NCBI RefSeq assembly: GCF_041381155.1
Contig: NC_091147.1
Span: 14,904,318 to 14,968,317 of the forward strand
DNA length: 64,000 nt
From: Argopecten irradians
Taxonomy: Eukaryota > Mollusca > Bivalvia > Pectinida > Pectinidae
Reading direction: 5' to 3'
The notes under the pieces were generated by a model that did no database searches, was not told the DNA's origin, and saw only the letters and a program-made list of their open reading frames with translations. Positions within the stretch are counted from its first letter, which is position 1, and each line of letters opens with the position of its first letter. Of this stretch, positions 44,338-57,600 are shown piece by piece. Made by a program: the position numbers and the translations under genes.

Positions 44338-46678
44338 GGGTGAGTGGAGGCTGTGTTGTGTGTCTGTCAGTGGGGTATAGTGTGTGATCCAGACCTAAGG
44401 TGTAGTCTGTCAGGCTTTGTTGTTTTGACATCAGCGTGTGTATAAAACAGATCGTAGATCAATCTATATGTCACCAAATACTAAATAAATGTCTTCGTAT
44501 TATCAGGTGAAATCTCTCATTTTATTAAACAAATAAAACCAATTTATTTCCACACATGAGGTACAAAATAAAGGAATGATTATGAATTTGATATGGCTGA
44601 GATTTTGAGCAGTAGAGTTTTCCACCTCTGAATTTTAGACAGGGGAATTTTTAAAAAGAGTTATTTTTTTTCCACATATTTTATTAATGATATAAAATGC
44701 ATATTTATGGTATGCATAAAATAGTTTTGTTGAAAAAATGTACACATCCCAAACCACTGTTACAAAATAACACTTAAGAAAAACCACAAGGGTTAGGTAG
44801 CGACATGTACTGGTTTCACACTTGGTACTTACATCTAAGGGAAATAACTCTTTTAAATGAAATGTTTTAATTTTATTTATTACATGTATATTTGTAGTGC
44901 TATCATAATGAAATATCTATGGTATCATCGTTAGTAGCTATATGATTACAAAGATTTGTTCTTATAAAAATTCAGAAACTCTATTAAATCATGAAACAAA
45001 GCACTGCATGGTTTAATCAAACATTTTGTGTTATATCTAGTACCAGGTATATATTTGAGATTGGCAGAATGTCAACATTGGTGTTAGTATACACCAATTT
45101 CCATACACCTGGTGTTGACATACACCTGTGTCGACAGGTAACTTAACGAGGGTAATCTCCTGGATAAGAAAGATATCCTAAATAACTATTTAGGAACAGT
45201 GTCCTAATGTCAGTTTGTGTGGTGGTCAGTATATCATGCTGAAGACCGTATATAGTTGTACAGTGACTGGATATAAATACTCCATATTCAGTAAGTACAA
45301 TAAATTTGTTTGAGGTTTTTAGTGATATATTGTGTACTGTACTTGTCTATGTATAATGTGGTGAAACAATGCATTTGAGAAGTTCTGATGTGAAAACCAA
45401 AAGTTTTGCTATTATTGATTGTATGGTGAACTTTTCTTGCATGTGTTTTTTGATAACTGTTTCTTGATAAAAAATGTCATATTCTTTGAATTTTCAAATA
45501 GAAAGTTGAATATTCATTTATGGTTGAAGCCTAAATTACTAGATATCATTCAATAAAGTATGCAGGAAGTGAAATTGAGTAATCAGCAATTAAAAAGTTT
45601 TTTGTCTCTCTATGTTTATATACATATCAATTCCTTTAGTTCTCAGGTCTACGTACCTGGTAGTTATTTTCACAAGGATAATATTGTATAGCTCTCTATT
45701 CAGCAGATCGATATCAATAGGATCATATAAAATTGATTTTCAGAACCATGCAGGTTGAAATGATATCCTTCTATAGATACATTGTAAAATTTCTATTGAA
45801 TGAATTAATATACCCAGTCAAACTCCAATGAATCAAATGTCTCGCAGTATCAAACCTTTTGCTCGGTCCTGAATTTCTTCACTGCTTGGTATATATTATT
45901 ACTTACAAACATACGTATGAATCAATTTTTTATGAATCAAACTTTCCAATGTATCAAACTTTTTTCATGGACCATTTGTTGTAGAATCATAGGTAACTGA
46001 CATTTGATGATTCAAATAAAAAAATAACCTTTTCATAAATAATAATATTAAAAGTTTATATTATTATTTGAAGTCTTGGTCTTAACTAGATATTGCCTAA
46101 GTAAGTTATAATTACTCTAATTACTTTAATTCTATTCATGTGTTTACTATGCATTCTCAAAGCGGTATGGGTATCAATTCTCGATTATGATTATCTGATT
46201 ACGTGTATTTGTTCTGGGGAAAAAAATGTCAGATTTTGTTCAGCGATACATTTGTATTGAGATTTATATTACCAATGATGTCTTAAGCCACCTATGATAT
46301 GTACGTATAGTTTTAAATCTCAGTGATTCCAATCTGCTTTTGAAATACCTGGGTATGGACTATTTTACATTGTATGTGCTCTATAAAGAACTATATATCC
46401 AATATCACAGACATGCAAATGACTTTTTATCTTGTATATATATCCTGTACAAAATGTCCCAAACTTTTGCATTAGCCTGCGTTTGAAGCATGCATTATGT
46501 ACACTTTGGTCCAGAACAATCTTATTGGTAATGTACATTGTATTTGGAATATGTGCAGGTGACATGTAAGTGGTTATGTGGTTTCTCTAGGAGTTATATA
46601 TGAGTTATATATAAATTAACAACTTTCCACCAAATTCAAAACCAATTCCATTGGTGACTGGTATTCTGTCATTGCATA

Positions 46679-46839
46679 TTACAGAGTTATCTGTCCTTGA
46701 GGGTAGGTACCAACTGTATTATTTTTTTATGTCAAATGATTGTGTGCAAACATTACACATTTTTCTCTAAAAAAAGTTATGTTTACGCTCACAATAACTT
46801 GAAATCACAATCAGCATCAGCAAGGGGAGATAACTGTAA
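46679..46839. mobile_element. MITE-D copy
   Basis: TTACAGAGTTATCTGTCCTTG at the left pairs with CAAGGGGAGATAACTGTAA at the right. Confidence 0.65.
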
Positions 46840-46905
46840 TACGAAAATACTACCGGTATATTTGACCCAATAACCATTCCTGTTACCATTCTGGCTTAAT
46901 GGATC

Positions 46906-47054
46906 TAGAATTATCTGTCCGTGTGGAGAGGCATTGATTGTGACATCATTATGTTGAGAGCATGAAATACATTTTTTCACTGAAAAATGTAATATAAAGC
47001 TCACAAAAACTTTACAGAACAATTGATACTTAACCACAAGGGCAGATAATTATG
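46906..47054. mobile_element. MITE-D copy
   Basis: AGAATTATCTGTCCGTGTGG at the left pairs with CCACAAGGGCAGATAATTAT at the right; inner ATTGTGACATCATTATGTTGA matches other copies. Confidence 0.6.
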
Positions 47055-47949
47055 ATCATATGTAAGTGCAGAATTGGCTCCCCTTCCTCTTTTCAAGGTC
47101 TCAAGTTCAATTTGTTTATCTTGATAAATGTAGACTGAAAATATGAATACTAAATAATGGCTCCTTATTTCATCTCTTCTGAAAATTGATTTATCACTTA
47201 TAACTTTGTGTTATAATTTTGAGAAAAACACAAAATTAAGAGCACTATCAGTTTTTCTCAATTTATAAACACCCTGGGCTCTTATTGGATCAAGTACAAT
47301 ATCAAGTTAACTGTCTCATGTAAAAAGAAATAAAAACAAATATGTTGCCAAGGGTTTTACATGCACTGCAGTACTGCTAGGTCACAGTTTCTTCACACCG
47401 ATAACATCTTCTACAGCACAGGTTGTTGTTCGGCACAGATCAATTTCCTGTAATCTAGCAACAGCTTGAAGGGTTGATTTCTGCCTGGTCGCACTTGAGA
47501 CTAAAAATCCCTTCCCTATCAGAATCTGTCAGTAGGTTCGATATCACTTTGTCTATGACTGTATGACTCTCGATCAGGGCTAACCGAGTGTTTGTGGAAA
47601 AATTGATACGTAATTGCTCTTTCAAAGCCTGTCTGGAATCTTGTCTGCTGTGTCCTAGTCTCTATAGGATATTTACAAAGTGTGTATCAGCTCATTATCT
47701 CTTAGGCACACATTTAATGTCATTTGATTTTGTGTAAGTTCTTTATGACTCAATATCTAAATTCAGAATTGCCATTGGCCTCAGATTCAATATTGCAGCA
47801 GTGAGTATTATCAATACTGTTAAAGTGTTATGTAACTGCTGTTGATCTTGTTAAAGAACCTGGAACATGCATAGTCTTTAAAGTTTTTATTTGCTTTTTG
47901 ATCACTGTGACATTTATAAAATCTTTTTCTCTGGCTAGCTCAAATAATT

Positions 47950-48126
47950 ACAGTAAAGCATGGTTATACCACGAACCTCTGGGGATCAACAAAATAACTT
48001 CACTATAATCATAGTTTGTTATATATGCTAACATCTAAAGAAGCATTCACTGCAATTTCAGGGAATGAAACTACTACATTATAAGCATGAATGTGTTGTG
48101 TGTTCTTTATAAACATGTTTTACTGT
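47950..48126. mobile_element. MITE-G, ~177 bp
   Basis: ACAGTAAAGCATGGTTATA at the left pairs with TATAAACATGTTTTACTGT at the right. A second copy, split by another element, lies at 18343-18890. Confidence 0.6.
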
Positions 48127-48189
48127 TTATTCAATTACTTTTATTTTACATACTGTAATTTATTTGTCAACATACATTCAAACCTTCTT

Positions 48190-48380
48190 TAAGGACACCT
48201 CTCTATAAAGGACTGAATCATCAACCCCAATTGGTGCAAATAAGTATATATTTGACCTCTGTATAAAGGAGTCTTGTCTATAAAGGACAGACTCATCAAC
48301 ATCAATTAGTGTTATTTACTTGATACACCAGTAATTGACCTCTGTTTAAAGGACACCTGTCTATAAAGGACACTTTTGTT
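48190..48380. repeat. Tandem repeat with CTATAAAGGACA motif
   Basis: GACACCTCTCTATAAAGGAC, GACCTCTGTATAAAGGAG, TGTCTATAAAGGACA and GACCTCTGTTTAAAGGACA recur with interleaved CATCAACmyCAATTrGTG, giving about two units of ~115 bp just upstream of the BIVM start exon. Confidence 0.65.
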
Positions 48381-48665
48381 GTGTCCTCTGGTGTATTTTG
48401 ATACCCCTGTGGTGAAATGAGAGGATATATAGTGTAACTCATGTCAGTCCTGTCCTATCCAATCCCATTCTGTCATCTACTTTTCAGATTTCATATAGAG
48501 AGGCTGAGGTATTTAGCGATACATTTTATTGGCATTTTAGTTATGGAAAAATCATGACTGAGAATTATAAATAGCTCTGCATTGCTGTTCCCATGGTTTA
48601 AAGAAAACTTAAGATCTTTTTCTTTTTTTTTTCAAAAATGTTTTCTTGCCTGTTTTCAGAGGTCA

Positions 48666-51600
48666 ATGGGTAATGCTAAGAGTACTGGAGCTCTTGTTGT
48701 TGGAGATCAGGAAATCCCTGAAATCATTGAAGTACTGCCATACGAGGACGATGGCTTTGGTGTAGAGGAGGACGAGGATTACGAAGATGAAGAGGACAGC
48801 GATGATTTAGGATCTGAGGGAGAGGAGAAAGAGGGAGACCTACTGATCCAACAGGGGGCAGCACAAGTAGAACAACTCCTTAGGGATCAGCAGGAATCCA
48901 TTGAGACTCAGTCGGGGGATCAAAAGGGAGAGAAACAACCGAAAGATCCCCAGGATGGCAAGGCAAAGAAAGACAAAGTAAGCTGAAAAAATGCTGATAA
49001 AGTTGGAAGATTTTTGAATATTTAAACAGGTCAAAATTTTTGATTTTGAGATATTTCAACTAAAAGATTTGGGGTGGGGAAACATTTTTCGGGATCTAGC
49101 TTTCAGGGTATACATAATTCAACCATTTCTCAATATTTCACTGATCAAAATTGTAATATAGCCCTAATATTGTTCTCAGGCAAATAACTGAAAATTTGAA
49201 ATGGAAGCAAAAAGAGGTGTTACCTTTTCCTGTCCCATTTTGTCATATTACAGCCAACGTTGATATACTGGATGTCACTGAGTCATTCATGTTTTACAGA
49301 CATTTCTAGATCCAGAACTTTTTATTTTACCAACATTAACAGTTGATTGACAGATATGGTACAATGGATAATGTATATAGAAATGTTCATCACGTTTATC
49401 ATGCACTGCATTTTAGTTTACCAGTTTCATATTTACAGCAAAGGCATTGGTAATACTGTATGGTCTATTAGGACTTCACAGAATGTCAATATATATAGTC
49501 CTTTAATGTTAAACATTAAAAGGTAATTAAGAGTGATAGATATGGCATAATGAACTAATATTTAGTTCATTAACCTTGCACTTCCATTTAAATTCCAGTT
49601 TGATACATATATGCCTAAGGCAACAGTAACCAAATTCCACAGAATTTCCTTACGACATTAGTATAGTCCCTTTACTTTGTGTTACAGCCAGCAGGAGGCT
49701 ACATCTACTCGGGGATAGACCCAGCCATCGTCTCCCGTCTGATACGCGAGGTCGAGGAATTACTCACACATGTCACTAATGAGGACTACAAAGCGGCACA
49801 GAATGCAGCTCTTCTACTGAAGGAGGCTGACATAGGTAATGTTATCAACCTGGGCTCATAGCAAGGCATTACAGATTTTAAGGAAAGTTCCTTAGCTTAA
49901 GACTTTTAGGTTACCTGCTCCAGATGAAGCCTCAAGTGACCAATTTGTCTCAAGTGACCTATTCATATCCCCTTTAGTCCATCGCCATGCATTGTCTATT
50001 GTGTGTCCGTTAAAAATTTACATTTTTGACTTCTCAAAAACCATTGAAGCAAATTTACTGATTATTCTAATGCATAAGGCAAATCAAAATTTTGAAATAT
50101 ATGGCACCTAACGCAAGGGGCTGAAGGAAGGGCCAAAACGGATACAATTGACTAAAAAAAAAAATGTGGGCCCTATATAGTTCTGAAAACACTACTTTAT
50201 AATTACACTTGTAATTAAGAAGAGCTAATTAGGGCTATACCAGTTATAGATTTCCTTTATGAGTTTATGTATTATATGTTAAATCTGAAAAAATTATGAA
50301 AAAATTGATTGCTTCAAGACAAAATGGAAAGCAACCAAACATGTGACCATCTGAATTTCTGAGAAATAAAAGTTGTTACAACTTTTGTTCTAAAAAAAGC
50401 ATATTTTTTGTCGCCTATATGACATGAGGGGATACAGTGTTACCGTGTCCCTTCATGTGGAGGAGATAGAGGGTATATTATGCCAATACCATGCTTACAT
50501 TTGTCTAGCCAAGCCAGGTCCTCATAGTTGTACCTTTTGTTTTATGGACTGGCCTGGAAACTTAAGATTGCGCGGGTTTTGTGTCCTAAGAAGCTTGATG
50601 TAAAGTTAATGAATGTAAATACATGCGTTCAATGTTTTCAAATGTCTGCTTAAAGGAAGAAAGGAAAAACAAAAGAAATATTGGTATTTCAAAGGACTAC
50701 AAGTTGTAAGAATCATATATTTAGGGCTGTAAGTCTGATGTCTCTAGCTTTCAAGAAAGTTCACTTGTTTGATTTAGATCACATGATACAAAAATTCAAA
50801 TTAATTTTGCAGTTATACATGTGAAAAGTTGCAATAATGATCATGCAGAAATCTATGTGTGTAAATCAGACAAAAATGCTTAGTAAGTAAACATGGTCTC
50901 GATGAATGACCGGGCAATGTGATTTAAAATACACCCAGTGTATTCTGTAGGTACTGTTTACGGATGTCTGATTAGATTACATTGATAGGTATACCATTGT
51001 TTATTAATATATACTTAATACACATACTTCTAGATAAGGTCTGTCATTAAAATCTACCTGTCTCCCCTGATAATTCCAAATGAAACGGTCTTAACAAATA
51101 ATGGCAGATTCCAATTCAAGCCAAGTGGTAAAACTTTTAACATAAATCTGGATGTTCAAATTGAGATTTGTCTGTCGTCCATAGGAACAGTGATAGGGGA
51201 AGCCGTTAAATATGTGTTTTATTACGATAAGAAAAATCAAATAAGAAATTTGATATCAAATGTTTACCAAGAATTTATTTTTAGAAGATATTGCATTACA
51301 GTTTTATTAAATGAATGACTTATTGAAATAGGGTATTGGATTCACCAGACTTTGAAAATTGTTGTGATAAAAAACAATAGAGGACATACAGTATACCGGC
51401 GCTGATGCATTGTTTAAAAAGAACAATGTACATGTATTTGCTACACCTGTACTTTATACACATAGATATTGTTGGTTGGCCCTGGTAAACCTTTTCTGTC
51501 AACATAGTCATGACTTTGGGACCAGTCAGCATGCTCTGCCGGTTAGAGGGATGGTAACGTCTTACATCGTGTCCATTCAGCAATATTGCATGGTACTGAA

Positions 51601-54600
51601 GATGGTTTTAACATGTGGAATGATACTCCAGGTTTTCTCCTGGCCTTTGAGAAAGAAAATACTGACTAAAAGGTCATATGTCAGAAACAGGAAATCCTGT
51701 TGGAAGATTTCAGGTTGTTATGGAAACAAGAAATCCTTTCTGAATGTCGAGTTTGTGCTGGAAATAGGAATACCTCAGAAGTGTTAATTTTGTGTCAGAA
51801 ACAGGAAATACAGAAATGTGATGGAGATGTATCAAGGTTGTGTTTGAAAAGAAGAAAAAAATTCCGAGCTTTATTATTTTGATCATTCTCATGTTGGATA
51901 ATGGATGAATATTTGCATTTAAAAATCAGAGATAATGAATCAGAAGGGGGACGTTGAACTCTCAATCTCATTCATTATGAACGTGATGTAAAGCCAACTA
52001 AAGTGTGATAGTATAAAAACGTTAAAACTTATAACAACAATTAGATAAAAATGGCTGGATTTCAACTTCGTGGGCGCCACAGAGGAATTGGTAAATATCT
52101 AGGTCTCATCTGAAATCTAACGTTCTTACAATAGCAGATACATACTATCAGTATTAGTGTCAATTTTGATTTATTTTTTGCATCATTTCATCCTATTACA
52201 GCCAGGGTCATTTATCACTGTCAATGATTTTTGTTTTTAACTTACCTGCCGAAGGGCAAGTGAGCTTATGCCATGGTGCGAAGTTCGTTGTCCGTCTGGT
52301 GTCATGCATGGAAATTCTGTATTGACTCTCTTATGTCTTAATGAAGTTTGCACCATGATTACCAGATAGCAGGTGAGCAATTCGGGCCCTTTTTTCACTT
52401 GCTTTTGATGGTTTCATGTATTCCGTTTTGTGGATTTCACCTGGATACAGGCTCCTTATTTAGCAATAACATTTAATGACTGTCAGGCAAACATTAGTGT
52501 AAGCTTCATTGGTACTATAAATTGATATAATATATAAAGTTTGTGATTGAGTGGTTTGAGTTAACACACACTATTCTACCTTGATCATTACAGGCTCATT
52601 AGCTGAAGGAATGAGTAGGTCTATGGAGCGACAGCAGCGATCCTTGTATGATGGGAATCTGGCTCCTACGAGGAAGTCTGTCTCTCGTCTTCAGGGTCCG
52701 AGAGAGGCCGGGTCAAGGATCCCAGGGAGTCGTAAAGGAAGCACACCGTCTAGGGCTTCCGCAGACCTTACCAAACTTCCTCCAATTAATGGTTTCCGCA
52801 ATGAAAAACCAGAAAGTCGAGAGACAGGATCCACTGCTGTGTTTGCAGATGGCGGTGGAGACAGCACAGATCCTAGCAAAGGTCAAACTGGAGGTCATGC
52901 ACCGCGCACATTAGCATTTAGTCCAACAAAAATAGCTGTTCCAAAGGATAGATCCCCAGCCAAGGAGCAAAGGTCGGGGGTCACCTGCAATGACATTGTG
53001 GCTGTGACATCAAACTATGTTCCTAGTGATGAAAAGGCCAAAGATCAAAGGTCAAATATTGCATCCTTGGTCAGTTCTGTTTCACTTGAAGACAAGCCAC
53101 AATATGATGAAAGGTCAAAGTTTATCAGAGATCAAAGGTCAAGTGTTTCATCCATGATTCCTTCATTGCAAATGGATTCCAAATCAAAGGAAGAAAGGCA
53201 GAAAGTTAAGGAACATAGAAAAAGTTTGATTCCATCATTTTCTGGTGAGGATAGGTCAAGGTCAAAAGATTCTAAATATAGTGCAAATAATAATCAAGGT
53301 GAAGAGGGGTCAAAGGTGGAGACACCCAAGACAGAGTCAGGAAAACCTGAGGTAGCTAAGCCAGAGTCCAAGGATGTATCACCTAAGGCACAAGTGAATG
53401 GTTTGGATACAAGTGAAAAGGAGGTCCCGACAGAGGTGGCCTGGGAAGTTGATGTCTCGGACATCACACCTGTCCGAAAAATCAAGAAACCAGGTGAGTT
53501 GTGGTTTAGCAAACTCTTGGTGTCATTTTGCTTTAATTAGCTTTAATTTAATTACCACTATAGAAAAAAACCTAGCATGTTTTTGATGTTGATTTGTTTT
53601 GTGTCTTTTGAAGTACTGACCAGCTCTGTGTCCAAGGGAGATGACTCTAGCCCCTATATACCTCCAAATGTGAAAATGACAATAGAACAAATCTGTGCTA
53701 GGAAAGTCTTTGACATGAAACGATGGTATGTACCTGTATTACATTGGCAACATTTGTTTATTCCTACACAAGTGATTACTCATTGTTTACAATCAAAGTG
53801 AACTGTTTAAAATAGACAATCGTTTATCAGCTGTTTCTAAGTGTTTTTAATGTTGATTTAACATTAACAAAGATCCTTCAACAGCCAAATTGATAAATAC
53901 AAAATAAACATTATTTCATATAAAATGTCTTCTAGAAGCTTAATCAATGATCAATTTACAAAAACACATTTATTTTGATTAACATTTTCAGGGTGTGTAT
54001 GAGTCGACCACAATACAGCAAGTCGTGCGGGATTACCTCCCTTGTCTCCTGTTGGAACTTCTTGTTCAGTACACTAGGAAATGGAAGGTAATTTTAATAT
54101 TTGTTAGTTACTAATAATATCTTCTATGTATGTATGATGAGTTTATAATCATTACTTCACGTATTAATTAAAATTGCATCTGTTTAGTAGGAATATTAAT
54201 TAAAACCCTATCTAAAAATTCAACATCTAAAAATTCTCAACATAACTGATTAGGTATGTGGTTTGTTATAAGAATTTCCCAAAATCTTCTGTAATTCCAT
54301 TAAGGACTAAATTTCCACTGTAAAATATATGTAACTTTTGTTTGGATATTTTCAGCCTATCACCAATCACCCAAGAAGAGGCGCTGACTATCCTTGGATT
54401 CAAACCACCGTTTGATGAGATTAGATTTGGGCCATTTACTGGAAATGCAACCCTTATGACGTAAGTGGGAAAAAAAATTGTCGCTATTCATGTGATAATT
54501 TGGCATAAATCAACTCATAAAAAATAAGGATTAATGTGGTTATAAATGCTATCAATCTGCAGTATAGAGATATTGCCATACCTGTCGATTAATATCACCT

Positions 54601-57600
54601 AATGGACAAAGACAGAAAGTTTCTGACTTTGATTATCCAAGAGGTCGTTACTCACAGGTCAAATGTGTTGCAATGGGCTATTTAGGACCAAAGAAAATGG
54701 TCTTATTCAACAGTACCTGGTATTTAAGTTGTAGCTGTATAAAGATATAAGGGGAGGAAAGAGTTTGTTGTCACTATTCATTAAGAAGGCAGTAACTAAA
54801 AACCTCTTTGCTCCAGAATGAACCTCTGCTGTATGCCTTAATTATATAACACATAATTGTTAATGAAGAATGGGTGGGGATGATTTCAGTTTTAACCTGT
54901 TCAACTCATGAAGGCAAAAGTGCAATTCAATAAACTAATATAATTAATGACCTAATACACATGGGAAAGGGAGATAACTCTAGAATTTGTAACTTGAGTT
55001 TAAGATTTAAAGTCAATCTTATGGATTGGTTTAAGATAAAGAATAACTGTGTTTATTCTATTAACCAGCATCCAACCAGCATGATAAATATACTTCTTTT
55101 TAAAGTTGTATGGTCTATCACTTTCGCTCTTTTTGTCGTAATGAAAACTGTTTAAGTGTTATACATATTTTTCGCCGTCTGTCTGAGTTTAAAACTTTCT
55201 AATTTTACCACTTTTTATAAAGTTACAGCACTGGAAGTATTTTTAATTATAAATGTAAAAAATCTTTTTAACATGTACACGTGAAAAATAGGCTCGAAAG
55301 ATGCCGAATCATTCCGAACTTTTCCGAACGTCGTCGCGACAATCTCGAAGTAACACGAGAGTTGTAAAACCAAGAGAAAATGTCAACAATTTTTTCATAA
55401 ACAAAACATGTGGTCGACCTCAGCAAACTGGATTTACAAAGAAATTAATTATCGCTCATTACAATATTTGATACACACAATATTGAATTACGTCAATGCG
55501 TGAATTGGATGGTTCAAATACTCACTCTGTGGACATATATACATGTACCAGCACGATTTGCTCTTATTAGCCAGAAGGAAAACATAAACAAACACATGTG
55601 CGCTTACGCTAGTTACCTTGATCACCACGTGCAGGACGTGTGGACGTCAGTCACGTGATACGATTCGGAATTCCGACAAAACCCGAAGGTACTGAACATG
55701 GCGGTGATTGAAGGCGTTTTATTCAAAACCAGGAATATATGATTCCTAGAATTCGGCTCTCTTACAGGCCGACATATGCTTTTGGGGAGCTTAATCATTA
55801 AGTTACATGTCATTGTTTAAATATCAAATATTAAAGCGACATTTCGTTACAATAAATTACCAGAAATACATTACAACTTTAACTTTAATTATTTCTATGA
55901 TTTGAAATGCAATGCCTATAGAATAAGCACTTTCAGATGTATATAACCATGTATATTTTAGCTGGTTCAAGAGGCTGAACGACCACTTTAAGGTGCGAGG
56001 ACAGAGCTATTTCACATACAAACCACATGGAAAGGATAAAACTTTTGGAATGACATCGGACATGGCTTTGCAGGCAATTAAAAAAGGCCTCCAGGACCCT
56101 AACACTACCTACATATACCACTGCCAGAACCATTACTTCTGTCCTATAGGGTTTGAGGACACACCACTAAAAGCTGAGGAGGCGTACAGGTAATGTACAG
56201 TCTGTCTGAACCGTCATGAGGACAGTCACATAGGATCTTGTGTATCATTATGCTGACCTTCAGAATGGGCCATTATTTACACTACCACAGAAAACAAATG
56301 TCTCATCTGCTTAATAATTACCCGCATCATAAAGGTACTTTAATGACTAAATACATTGCATTCCTCATTCTGATTTAGGGTCTTTGGTGAGGTTGATATG
56401 GTGCAATATTGACCTAAAGGAACTGTTAACTTACGGTAATATTTGTGAGGGGGCTAATTATGCTAATTATGTATAAGACTTTTTGGCTCAAAAATTTCCC
56501 CTGTACATATTGTGGTGTATGTATAAAATATGTACATGAAACTATATTGCAAACTGTTTGCAGGTGTATTTATCGCGTAACTTGTAGCATCGTGAAATAT
56601 TTACAAAATCAAATTGCGAACCTCCTGAATATATCCATGTTAATAGTGGTATTTAGGAATGCCTTATATGGAAGTGCATTTTGAGGGAACATTCTCCTAA
56701 TGTTGAACAAGCCTTTTAACACTCCGATGTTCATTTTGTATGTGGCCCTCTTCAATATCTAATTTATTAGTTTATTTTCTGCTGAACTGAACGAGTCCAT
56801 AGTAATACTGGTGTTCATACAGGATGTGATCCTAATGAATCTGCTCAGCAGACCACAAGTCTTCCTGAGGTGTATTTACTTAATGAACATTTTGTCAATA
56901 ATAACAGCTAGGGTAAAGACTGTATAATTATATATAAGTATAAATAAGTGTTGGCAATATCTACCCTGGTATCTTCATAGATTTTGATTATGTCTATAAT
57001 ACTTGAGCCATCAATATGTTACGTTGTGTAATGTTGAATGTTTCAGTGGACCACTGGCTCAAGAAGACATGGAGACCCACATACTCATTGGAGACTGTGC
57101 CATCAAACATCCGTCTATACACTGTAAAAAGTAAGGACTGATTATCTAAATACTGTAAATTGTATTATCAGGTATATATACTGTGAACGAACTTCCTTCA
57201 CCGCTACTAAATTTTGTGATTTGCATTTCAAAATAAGTTAGTGAAGATAGACATTATTGAATTGAAAATTTGAACGGATATCCCAATCAATATAAATGAT
57301 ATACATGTAGATGCTGATTCGCAGAAATAATCTTTTGTGAATTTGCATGGATTGCAAAATTCACGAAAGAAAGTTGGTTTACAGTAGCTATTATGGTGAT
57401 TGCAAAATTCATCTTTGGGCTAACATGTTTCAGGTCACTGCGTTGAAATAAGCTGTTTACAGTACCATAAATGAAGTTTGTGACCTTTTTCATAATGCTT
57501 GGACTATTTCATACAGATATCTTTCTTATGTTAGAACCATAGAATCCATACATCTTGTATGTACATTGTATATATATGGTTTAAGTCATTCACCCCTGGA

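Noticed and set aside
51410-51787. 125-residue open frame in BIVM intron 2
   Set aside because: No homology I recognise, degenerate repeat content, and no phase-compatible splice sites.
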